NCBI GenBank assembly: GCA_002441555.1 | Contig: DJWK01000042.1 | Location: 1-23,046, forward strand | Length of the DNA stretch: 23,046 bases | Direction of reading: 5' to 3' | From: Thermodesulfobacteriaceae bacterium UBA6232 | GTDB lineage: Bacteria > Desulfobacterota > Thermodesulfobacteria > Thermodesulfobacteriales > Thermodesulfobacteriaceae | In this document: positions 15,751 through 22,531 of the stretch, piece by piece | Numbering within the stretch: position 1 is the first letter of the stretch | Layout: each line of letters begins with the position of its first letter | The notes under the pieces: generated by a model | Told to the model about the DNA's origin: nothing | Seen by the model: only the letters and a program-made list of their open reading frames with translations | Database searches by the model: none | Made by a program: the position numbers and the translations under genes

Positions 15751-15765
15751 TGTTAAAGGTTAACA
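15751..15765. promoter_or_regulatory. Palindromic candidate operator in front of iorB
   Basis: TGTTAA (15751-15756) and TTAACA (15760-15765) are exact inverted copies around AGG. The site lies 22 bases upstream of the iorB ATG, downstream of a possible minus-strand -10 (TATAAA on the minus strand, 15796-15801, with a poor -35). A repressor bound here would block iorB transcription. No matching site was seen before iorA. Confidence 0.4.
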
Positions 15766-15871
15766 TAACTTTCGGTTTACTCAAGAGAATTTTATTTTAT
15801 AACCTTGCTTTTTTCTAAAAATTTAGTATGTAAAATTTTTATAAACAAATTCTCTGTATAGAGGGTATGTA

Positions 15872-17275
15872 ATGAAAAAGCTTGTTTTTTTTGGGCTTTC
15901 AGGTTTATTCCTTTTTTCAACAGCTTCCTCACTTTTTGCCATTGACCATCAAGTTGGAGCCCATGTAAGATTTAGATACGAAAACTGGGATAACTTGGTT
16001 ACCTTAGGAACAAAGACTGCGAGCAACCCCTTTAAAGACCGTTCCTTTTTCAGATTGAGAGTTATGCTCTGGGATGACATAAAATTTAATAATCAAACAA
16101 GTCTTAAAATTCGGCTTAATACCGAGCCCAAATACCAAATGGGGCCCTATTATCTTGTGCTTAAAGATGGGGATCGCAGAAAATTTGACCAGGACGAAGT
16201 GGTTATTGACAACCTCTATCTTGATATTAAAAAACCCTTCAATCTTCCTGTTGACCTAAGGATTGGAAGACAGGACTTTCTCGGACCTGACACTTATGGA
16301 GAGGGTTTTCTCATTATGGATGGAACACCAGGAGATGGGTCAAGAACTTTCTATTTTAACGCCATAAGAGCAAGATTTTATTTCTGCAATCAAGATACCA
16401 TTGATTTTGTGGTTTTAAAACAAAAGGAACGGGATGTTTATCTTCCCAATCTGCATCCTGCCTATGATGATGGAAGAGGAGTAGGATATATCTATCACAA
16501 AAAAAGACTTACAGCCTCAAATGAATTTGCCTTCTTTGCTTACGGAAGATTTAAACATCTCATTAAGAATTTAATTCTTGAACCTTATTATATCTATAAA
16601 AAGGAAGAAAAATCTGATACATCACCTTATATAGTGCCTGCAAGCTATCTTCACAATGTGGGTTTAAGGGGAGTTTATAGTTTTACAAAGGATCTCAAAC
16701 TCAGGGCAGAGCTTGTTCGCCAGTTTGGGGAGTATTCCAATGATGGAAGAGATCGCAGGGCCTGGGGAGGATATGCCTTTTTAGAAAAGGCTTTTCCAAC
16801 CTGTCCAGCAAAACCTGTGGTTGAAATCGGTTATGTTTATCTTTCTGGAGATGATCCTAATTCCAAAAAGGATGAGGCCTTTAATCCCCTATTTTCAAGA
16901 AATCCCAACTGGAACGAGTTAATTATTTATACTTTTTTACTTGAGAATATTAACAAAAGCGGGGCCATCCCGGGATACTGGACCAATCTAAAAATGCCCC
17001 TTATCAGAGTTAAATTTAGCCCTCTTAAGAATTTGAATATGCTTCTTAGCTATCAAAAACTTTATGCCGATGAAAAAACTAATAGTAGCTATACTTTTAT
17101 ATTCTCCAATAAAGGGAAAGATAGAGGAAACCTCTATGTAGCCATTGCCAAATACAGGTTCACCAAGTCCATTGACGGGATGCTTCAGTATGAAATCTTT
17201 GATCCCGATGATTTCTACGCCGATGAGGCCAAAACCGCACACTTCTTCAGAGCCCAAATTCAGTATAAATATTAA
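15872..17275 (+). CDS. Outer-membrane beta-barrel porin, alginate-export family-like
   Basis: The 467-residue protein begins with a signal peptide (basic MKK, hydrophobic core, cleavage likely after LFA at residue 23). The mature part alternates short aromatic-rich strands with polar turns and ends in QIQYKY, the terminal aromatic expected of an outer-membrane barrel. Segments such as HVRFRYENWDN, RIGRQDFLGPDTYGEGFL and FYFNAIRARFYF resemble the AlgE-type alginate-export/porin family. The substrate is unknown; alginate itself is unlikely since no polysaccharide genes adjoin. It stands alone, with AGAGGGT upstream of its ATG and a hairpin after its stop. It diverges from iorB across a 142-base gap. 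Confidence 0.82.
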   Translation: MKKLVFFGLSGLFLFSTASSLFAIDHQVGAHVRFRYENWDNLVTLGTKTASNPFKDRSFFRLRVMLWDDIKFNNQTSLKIRLNTEPKYQMGPYYLVLKDGDRRKFDQDEVVIDNLYLDIKKPFNLPVDLRIGRQDFLGPDTYGEGFLIMDGTPGDGSRTFYFNAIRARFYFCNQDTIDFVVLKQKERDVYLPNLHPAYDDGRGVGYIYHKKRLTASNEFAFFAYGRFKHLIKNLILEPYYIYKKEEKSDTSPYIVPASYLHNVGLRGVYSFTKDLKLRAELVRQFGEYSNDGRDRRAWGGYAFLEKAFPTCPAKPVVEIGYVYLSGDDPNSKKDEAFNPLFSRNPNWNELIIYTFLLENINKSGAIPGYWTNLKMPLIRVKFSPLKNLNMLLSYQKLYADEKTNSSYTFIFSNKGKDRGNLYVAIAKYRFTKSIDGMLQYEIFDPDDFYADEAKTAHFFRAQIQYKY

Positions 17276-17297
17276 ATAAAAAATCCCCAGTGGTAGC

Positions 17298-17330
17298 CGC
17301 GGGCTTTTGCCCGCGTTCTTCATTCTATTT
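17298..17330 (+). terminator. GC-rich hairpin with T-rich tail after the porin gene
   Basis: CGCGGGC (17298-17304), a TTTT loop and GCCCGCG (17309-17315) form a perfect 7-bp stem, followed by a T-rich but not pure tail (TTCTTCATTCTATTT). It sits 22 bases after the porin stop. It fits a rho-independent terminator. The very high GC in an AT-rich genome also fits a dispersed extragenic palindrome. Confidence 0.7.
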
Positions 17331-17359
17331 TATAACACTTACTCCTTAACCCTTTTTAA

Positions 17360-17386
17360 TTGTCAAAGATGGGTTAAACTTAAAAT
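17360..17386 (+). promoter_or_regulatory. Possible promoter of cutA-hisF
   Basis: TTGTCA at 17360-17365 matches a -35 in five of six bases, and TAAAAT at 17381-17386 matches a -10 in five of six. The 15-base spacer is short, which lowers confidence. It lies between the porin hairpin and cutA, where a promoter is expected. Confidence 0.35.
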
Positions 17387-17417
17387 TAGCAGAAATCCTC
17401 ACCTGGAGGAAATTAAA

Positions 17418-17738
17418 ATGGAAAAGATGGTCTTTCTCTATGTGACCACTTCCTCTGTGGATGAGGCTGAAAAGATAGGAAAGGCCCTTTTGGAAAAGAG
17501 GCTCTGTGCCTGTGTGAATATCTATCCAGAGGTGCGTTCCTTCTTCTGGTGGGAAGGAAGGATTGATTCTGCCAAAGAGTCTATCCTGGTTATTAAAACC
17601 AGAGAAAGCCTCATCCCAGAGGTAGAAAAAAACATTCTTGAGAATCACAGTTACACCTGTCCCTGTATCGTGAAAATCCCCGTTGAAGCTGTGTTTAAAC
17701 CTTTTGAGGAATGGCTATTTAAAGAAACAGGGGCTTAA
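17418..17738 (+). CDS. cutA: CutA1 divalent-ion tolerance protein
   Basis: CutA1 proteins are small, very stable trimeric proteins with a ferredoxin-like fold, named for copper tolerance in E. coli but of uncertain function. The 106-residue protein shows the family's pattern: FLYVTTSSVDEAEKIGKALL, CACVNIYPEVRSFFWWEGRI, ESILVIKTRE, HSYTCPCIVKIPVEA and a final EWL. The ATG at 17418 has GGAGG 8-9 bases upstream; a longer frame from 17307 would run through the T-rich tail of the hairpin and is rejected. hisF follows after 24 bases, so the two are likely co-transcribed, without an obvious functional link. Confidence 0.93.
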   Translation: MEKMVFLYVTTSSVDEAEKIGKALLEKRLCACVNIYPEVRSFFWWEGRIDSAKESILVIKTRESLIPEVEKNILENHSYTCPCIVKIPVEAVFKPFEEWLFKETGA

Positions 17739-17762
17739 AACAATCCTTTAGAGGAAAATGCT

Positions 17763-18542
17763 ATGCTCAGCAAAAGAATTGTAGTTTGTCTTGATGTCAA
17801 GGACGGAAAGACTACAAAAGGTGTGAAATTCAAAAACAACATTGAGGTTGGAGACCCTGTTGAGATGGCTGAAAAGTATTACCTTGAGGGAGCAGACGAA
17901 ATTGTTTTTTACGATATTACAGCCAGTGCAGAACATCGCCCCATAATGATTGATGTGGTAAGAAGAACCGCTGAGCGGATTTTTATCCCCTTTTCCGTAG
18001 GAGGGGGCATTCGCACAGTGGATGATATGCGGGAGGTGCTTCTTGCTGGAGCAGAAAAGGTCTCAGTAAACACCGCTGCTGTTCTTAACCCAAAGCTTAT
18101 CTATGAAGGAGCTAAAGCCTTTGGTTCACAGTGTATAGTTCTTGGAATGGATGTAAAGAAAGTTGAAAAATCAACCAAAATTCCTTCTGGCTATGAAGTC
18201 TGGATAAAGGGTGGAAGGCAGCCCATGGGAATTGATGCTCTTTGGTGGGCAAAGGAGGCAGAAAACCTCGGAGCAGGAGAGATTGTACTAAACTCCATTG
18301 ATGCAGACGGAACAAAGGAGGGCTATGAACTAACCATTACACAAATGATTGCTGAAGCTGTAAAGATACCTGTGGTTGCCTCAGGAGGGGCAGGGCATCC
18401 CCATCATCTCTATGAAGTTTTAAGCAAAGCCAAGGCTGATGCTGCCCTTATTGCCTCTATGGTCCACTACGGCATGTATACCATAAAGGAAATAAAAGAT
18501 TATCTTGCTCAAAGGGGAGTCAAAGTTCGCTTAAAATGGTAA
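17763..18542 (+). CDS. hisF: Imidazole glycerol phosphate synthase cyclase subunit
   Basis: HisF, a (beta-alpha)8 barrel, uses ammonia from the HisH glutaminase to turn PRFAR into imidazole glycerol phosphate and AICAR, linking histidine and purine synthesis. The 259-residue protein has the catalytic Asp11 (CLDVKDG) and Asp130 (GMDVKK), Lys19 in the start-loop region, and phosphate-binding loops VGGGIR (79-84) and ASGGAG. AGAGGA precedes the ATG. No other his gene is in the window, so the pathway is scattered here. The region after the stop holds no clear terminator. Confidence 0.97.
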   Translation: MLSKRIVVCLDVKDGKTTKGVKFKNNIEVGDPVEMAEKYYLEGADEIVFYDITASAEHRPIMIDVVRRTAERIFIPFSVGGGIRTVDDMREVLLAGAEKVSVNTAAVLNPKLIYEGAKAFGSQCIVLGMDVKKVEKSTKIPSGYEVWIKGGRQPMGIDALWWAKEAENLGAGEIVLNSIDADGTKEGYELTITQMIAEAVKIPVVASGGAGHPHHLYEVLSKAKADAALIASMVHYGMYTIKEIKDYLAQRGVKVRLKW

Positions 18543-18550
18543 AACAAAGC

Positions 18551-18579
18551 CTTGACTCGTTGCTAATTATTACTTAAGG
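18551..18579 (+). promoter_or_regulatory. Weak promoter-like site before the pseudogene
   Basis: TTGACT (18551-18556) is a good -35, followed after 17 bases by TAAGGT (18574-18579), a poor -10. It lies about 55 bases before the AAGGAGG (18633-18639) that heads the pseudogene. It may be the relic promoter of that gene. Confidence 0.25.
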
Positions 18580-18643
18580 TAATTCATAAGTTCACCTTTC
18601 TCTAAAATTTCAAAGCTCTTTAAACCAGAAAAAAGGAGGTGAG

Positions 18644-19121
18644 ATTAACGACCCTGAGAGCTTACCCCAGAGGCAAAAAATACCTGTGATCTCCTTTTGA
18701 GAACAGGGGTTCATCTTCTTAAGTAGTGCCCGCTCATAAGAGGAGTGAATGACAATCCCTATGTTTTGGCAGAATTATTTAGGGAACTTGCTGGAATAGG
18801 GGGCCGTCCCACTTTGGGAATAAGCCCTATGCTGTGCCTATAGAGGAGAGTTACCTTATCTTTGAAAAAGCCAAAGGTATGGTCTCAGGGTTGCTAAAAG
18901 GATGAGACTTGTTATATCCCATGCCTTGAGAAAATTGGAAATTGCAGCCCTTACCAAGGAAAATGTTATCTTTAAATTTTATCGTGCAGCCAGAAATTCC
19001 GATACCGGAAAAGTCCTGGTATATGCCCGAAACCCCGAGGCCTATTGGCTTGATGATTATAAAAAAACTTATTGAAGAAGTCCCCTTAGAGGAAGACCTT
19101 CTTTATTCTTGTAAAAATTAA
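18644..19121 (+). pseudogene. Frameshifted gene remnant of unknown family
   Basis: Between hisF and the converging membrane-protein gene lies clearly coding-like sequence broken into at least four frames: NDNPYVLAELFRELAGIGGR, then NKPYAVPIEESYLIFEKAKG plus MVSGLLK, then MRLVISHALRKLEIAALTKE plus NVIFKFYRAARNSDTGKVLV and YARNPEAYWLDD, then IIKKLIEEVPLEEDLLYSCKN ending at TAA 19119-19121. A perfect AAGGAGG (18633-18639) is followed by ATT AAC GAC CCT; a lost ATG at 18644 is one possibility, so the left limit is uncertain. The original protein would have been about 150-160 residues. I do not recognise it. The final stop overlaps that of the neighbouring gene as TTAA. Confidence 0.6.
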
Positions 19122-19714
19122 GAACTATTTAAATATTTTTCTAATCGCCTTCTTAGAAAAAGAAAAATCAGAAAGGTAATCAAAAACACTGCAGTAACAA
19201 AAACAATTTTATAGGGATGTCCCCCGTAAACCACATCTCCCTGAATAGAAAGGGCAAGGGTTGCCGGAGCCCTTCCAAGGGTTGAAACAATTAAAAGTGC
19301 TTTAATTGATATGGGCATAAGGGGAATGAGGTAATTTAATATATCCTTAGGAAATCCCGGAAAAAGATATAATATGAACACACCAAAAAGCCCGTATTTT
19401 CTAAAAAGTCTTTTGAGTTTGAGATAATGGTTATGATTTTCGTATCTTTTCAAAAAGTGTTCACGGAAAGCACTAACGAGGTAAAAAACAACAAGAGAGC
19501 CAAGAAAAATTCCACACATACTTAGAATAAACCCCAAGAAGGCTCCAAAAAGGAAACCGGCCATAAAACCTGTTGCCTCACCTGGCAAAGGGGCAATAAT
19601 AACCTGCAGAGCTTGAATTATAACAAAGATAATTGGGGCAAGATTGGGATGTGCTTTTGTTATCTCCCTTAAATAGGCTCGATCCTGCCAGAGGTTTATT
19701 ATCTCTTCAAGCAA
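19118..19714 (-). CDS. VTT/DedA-family (TVP38/TMEM64-like) membrane protein
   Basis: This 198-residue integral membrane protein has the VTT (SNARE-associated) domain: a re-entrant PLPGEATGFMAGFLFG with GAFLGFILSMCGIFLGSLVVF and then the YLVSAFRE motif (about residues 43-85), a later LYLFPGFPKDILNYLIPLMP and a final helix before basic RRRLEKYL. Relatives are proposed lipid scramblases or flippases in the inner membrane. The start is TTG at 19714, 21 bases after radA, with GGGGTC as a weak binding site; no ATG is nearby. It is the last gene of its run, and its stop overlaps that of the converging pseudogene. Confidence 0.85.
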   Translation of the reverse strand: MLEEIINLWQDRAYLREITKAHPNLAPIIFVIIQALQVIIAPLPGEATGFMAGFLFGAFLGFILSMCGIFLGSLVVFYLVSAFREHFLKRYENHNHYLKLKRLFRKYGLFGVFILYLFPGFPKDILNYLIPLMPISIKALLIVSTLGRAPATLALSIQGDVVYGGHPYKIVFVTAVFLITFLIFLFLRRRLEKYLNSS

Positions 19715-19735
19715 GCTAAGACCCCAAAAAATCTC

Positions 19736-21052
19736 TTAGTAATTGTAAAGAAGTTTTACAGCGTCCCTAAGACTTTTCAGTGGAATGATTTCCATTTCAA
19801 GGGTTTTAAAACTAACTTTTCCGATTTCTGGAACAAAGGCCTGTTTGAAGCCTTTTTTTTCTACTTCCTTAAGCCTTAAAGTGAGGTCTCTAACAGGTCT
19901 TAGCTCCCCTGAAAGCCCCACTTCTCCTATAAAAAGAGTCTTTTCCGGTATTTCCTTTTCAAAAAGATTAGAAAGTAGGGAGACTGCTACGGCAAGGTCA
20001 GCACTGGGATCTTTTACTCTAAGACCTCCAGCAACTTTTACATAGACATCTTTATTCCCGAGGGAAAGTCCGAGCCTTTTTTCAAGAATAGCGCAAAGAA
20101 GGCTAAGCCTTACAGGGTCATATCCTACGGCTTGTCTTCTTGGTAAAGATAGAAACGAGTCAGAAATCAAAGCCTGAACCTCAACGAGAAGAGGCCTTGT
20201 TCCCTCAAGGATACAAAAGGGAACACCCTTTCCTGTAAGAAATAATTCTTCATACTGAGTGTGAGGCGCAAGGCCTCCCTCTGTCATCACAAAGACACCG
20301 ATTTCATTTACAGCCCCGAAACGATTTTTCATGGCCCTAAGTATGCGAAAACCCGTTTCTCTCTCCCCCTCAAGATAGAGCACTACATCTACAAGATGCT
20401 CAAGCACCTTTGGCCCGGCAATTGCCCCCTCTTTGGTGATATGCCCCACCAAAAAAATGCTTATATTTCTTTCTTTTGCAATCCTTAATAACTGGTTTGC
20501 GCACTCCCTTACTTGAGAGACACTCCCAGGGGAAGAACTCAACTCAGGAAGATAAACCGTCTGAATGGAGTCAACAATTATCACTTCCGGCACGATTTCC
20601 TCCGCTGCTTCTAAAAGGATAGATAAATCAGTCTCAGAGAGAAAATAAAAATCCTCAGGAATTCCCAATCTTTGGGTCCTCAATTTTACTTGCTCTGCAG
20701 ACTCTTCTGCTGAAAAATAAAGAACCCTCTTTCCCTGTTCTGTTAAAGCTCCTGCCATCTGAGTAAGAAGGGTTGACTTTCCAATCCCAGGGTCTCCTCC
20801 AATGAGAATCAGAGAAGCAGGAACAATGCCCCCTCCTAAAACCAGATCAAACTCGGAAAGTCCTGTAGAAATCCTTGGCTTTGAAAAATAGGATACCTGA
20901 GAGAGTTTCAAAATCTTAAAGGTCTTTTTTTCCTTTCTGGTGGGAATCTTTTCTTTGGGCTCTTCCAAGAAGGAATTCCAGGTTCCGCATTCAGGGCATC
21001 TTCCCAGCCATTTTAAGCTTTTATATCCGCAATTCTGGCACTGATATCTCAC
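19736..21052 (-). CDS. radA: DNA repair protein RadA (Sms)
   Basis: RadA is a hexameric helicase-like RecA relative that processes branched recombination intermediates. The 438-residue protein has the three expected parts: an N-terminal zinc finger (Cys5, Cys8, Cys19, Cys22), a RecA-type ATPase with Walker A GGDPGIGKST (residues 85-94) and the RadA-specific KNRFG (242-246), and a C-terminal Lon-protease-like domain. The start is GTG at 21052, overlapping the TGA of the preceding glycosyltransferase as GTGA, with AAAGGTGA upstream. Translation is therefore probably coupled to a functionally unrelated membrane enzyme. Confidence 0.97.
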   Translation of the reverse strand: MRYQCQNCGYKSLKWLGRCPECGTWNSFLEEPKEKIPTRKEKKTFKILKLSQVSYFSKPRISTGLSEFDLVLGGGIVPASLILIGGDPGIGKSTLLTQMAGALTEQGKRVLYFSAEESAEQVKLRTQRLGIPEDFYFLSETDLSILLEAAEEIVPEVIIVDSIQTVYLPELSSSPGSVSQVRECANQLLRIAKERNISIFLVGHITKEGAIAGPKVLEHLVDVVLYLEGERETGFRILRAMKNRFGAVNEIGVFVMTEGGLAPHTQYEELFLTGKGVPFCILEGTRPLLVEVQALISDSFLSLPRRQAVGYDPVRLSLLCAILEKRLGLSLGNKDVYVKVAGGLRVKDPSADLAVAVSLLSNLFEKEIPEKTLFIGEVGLSGELRPVRDLTLRLKEVEKKGFKQAFVPEIGKVSFKTLEMEIIPLKSLRDAVKLLYNY

Positions 21053-22527
21053 CTTATCTCACCTTTCACATAAATTCCCTTCCAGAGCGAATAACTCTTT
21101 TCCTTTCCATAATAATTCTGTCTTAAAACCCCAAGTTTAATCGCCTTTTTCAATATCCCAGGTTGATAATCTCCCTTCTGCACAAATAATACCTCTTTCC
21201 CTATGAGTTCAACATCTCTTCTCCATAAATGATATTGATTTTCGGGTCTCTTTTCAAGGTTAACCACATAAACCTCAGGATGAGACTTCATATAAAAGGC
21301 AAGGGAGCTTGCAATCTCTCTATGACTCACCAAAAGGGGAAGATTATCCTGGTAATGTTTTTCAACCAACGAAGCAAGCTCTTTCCAGCCGTAAAATTTA
21401 AAGAGTAAAAGGCCTGAGGTTTTCCCCAAAAGCCCAGGATTTCTTGGAATGGCGAGAAGAAGAAGTGAAAACCCTAAGGTGATTAAAAGATTTAAAATAT
21501 ATAAAAATTTGGTAATTCTTTTTTGCAGGAGAAAAAAAAGCACCCATAAATAGGCACTCAAAAAAAAGGGCATAATCCAGTTGTGGTTGAATTCCTTGAA
21601 AAGGGCAAGAATCAATAAAACAAGAAGGGGAGGAAAGGAAAAAAAATAAAAGAGATTTAAAATCTTAATCTGAAAGGCCTCATCCCTTGAGAGTTTCTCA
21701 AAGGCACCTTTCAAGGTGAGTTTAATAAAATGCCAGTATTTAAATCCATATTTTAAAAAATATGCAAAAACTATGGGGCCAAATAGAATAAAAAGGCCTC
21801 CGTAAAATTTGAGATAATAGAAAAATCCTGAAATACTTCTTTGAAAATGTTCCTCAGTATGCTCAAGAAGAACCAATCCGTGTTTAAAATTCCAATAGAG
21901 ATTGGGAAGATAAAGAAGGGCTGGCAAAAGAAATATTAAATAAGTGGCTTTAAATTTAAAGATTTTTCTCTCAAAAAGGAAAAGATAGGCAAAGGTCAAA
22001 AAAGGTAGTGCCAGGGCCGTTTGTTTAGTGAGGAGGGCAAGTCCTATTGATATGCCTGTTAAGAGAGCTTTTAAAAAAGTGGGCTTTCTCAGATATTCAA
22101 CAAGAAAATAGAGACTTAATGTCCAGAAAAATAAAAGGGGTGGGTCAATGGTCATAACAAAGCTATAGGCAAAAAAGATAGGGACAAAGCTTAAGGTGAA
22201 AAGATGAGCCCTTGCAAGGTATTCACCAAAATAACGAAAGGTCAAAATATAGAGTAAAGTAATTGAGCCTGTTATGGAAAGAAGGGCAGGAAGTCTTACG
22301 GCAAATTCATTTATTCCAAAGGCCTTGGTTGAAAGGTAAATGAGCCAGGCAACCATGGGGGGCTTACTGTAATATCCCCAATCAAGGTGCCTTGACCAGT
22401 CCCAATAATAGGATTCGTCATAAGAAAGGGGAAGTGGTAGCTCCTTAACATAGAAAAACTTTCCCGTAAAGAGAAGTAAAAGAAAAAGCCCTCCCACACT
22501 GAAAAGATAATCCTGTTTCTTATCCAA
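21049..22527 (-). CDS. PMT/ArnT-like membrane glycosyltransferase
   Basis: The 492-residue protein is a multi-pass inner-membrane enzyme of the dolichyl-phosphate-mannose mannosyltransferase (PMT_2, GT39/GT83) superfamily. After the first helix it has the signature loop LSYDESYYWDWSRHL (about residues 34-48, with the catalytic acidic pair DE) and GYYSKPPMVAWLIYL. About ten further hydrophobic segments follow, including FALKEFNHNW-type loops, and the C-terminus is a small soluble domain. Such enzymes move sugars from polyprenyl-phosphate donors to lipid A, proteins or glycans on the periplasmic side; the acceptor here is unknown. The TTG start at 22527 has no good ribosome binding site, so the start is uncertain. 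It lies four bases after the upstream stop. Confidence 0.85.
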   Translation of the reverse strand: MDKKQDYLFSVGGLFLLLLFTGKFFYVKELPLPLSYDESYYWDWSRHLDWGYYSKPPMVAWLIYLSTKAFGINEFAVRLPALLSITGSITLLYILTFRYFGEYLARAHLFTLSFVPIFFAYSFVMTIDPPLLFFWTLSLYFLVEYLRKPTFLKALLTGISIGLALLTKQTALALPFLTFAYLFLFERKIFKFKATYLIFLLPALLYLPNLYWNFKHGLVLLEHTEEHFQRSISGFFYYLKFYGGLFILFGPIVFAYFLKYGFKYWHFIKLTLKGAFEKLSRDEAFQIKILNLFYFFSFPPLLVLLILALFKEFNHNWIMPFFLSAYLWVLFFLLQKRITKFLYILNLLITLGFSLLLLAIPRNPGLLGKTSGLLLFKFYGWKELASLVEKHYQDNLPLLVSHREIASSLAFYMKSHPEVYVVNLEKRPENQYHLWRRDVELIGKEVLFVQKGDYQPGILKKAIKLGVLRQNYYGKEKSYSLWKGIYVKGEIR

Positions 22528-22531
22528 ATTC

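Noticed and set aside
17307..17417. N-terminal extension of cutA
   Set aside because: It would begin inside the hairpin and adds residues foreign to CutA1; the ATG at 17418 has a good GGAGG.
18568..18582. ATTAC-TTAAG-GTAAT palindrome near the weak promoter before the pseudogene
   Set aside because: Only five-base AT-rich arms; expected by chance in this sequence.
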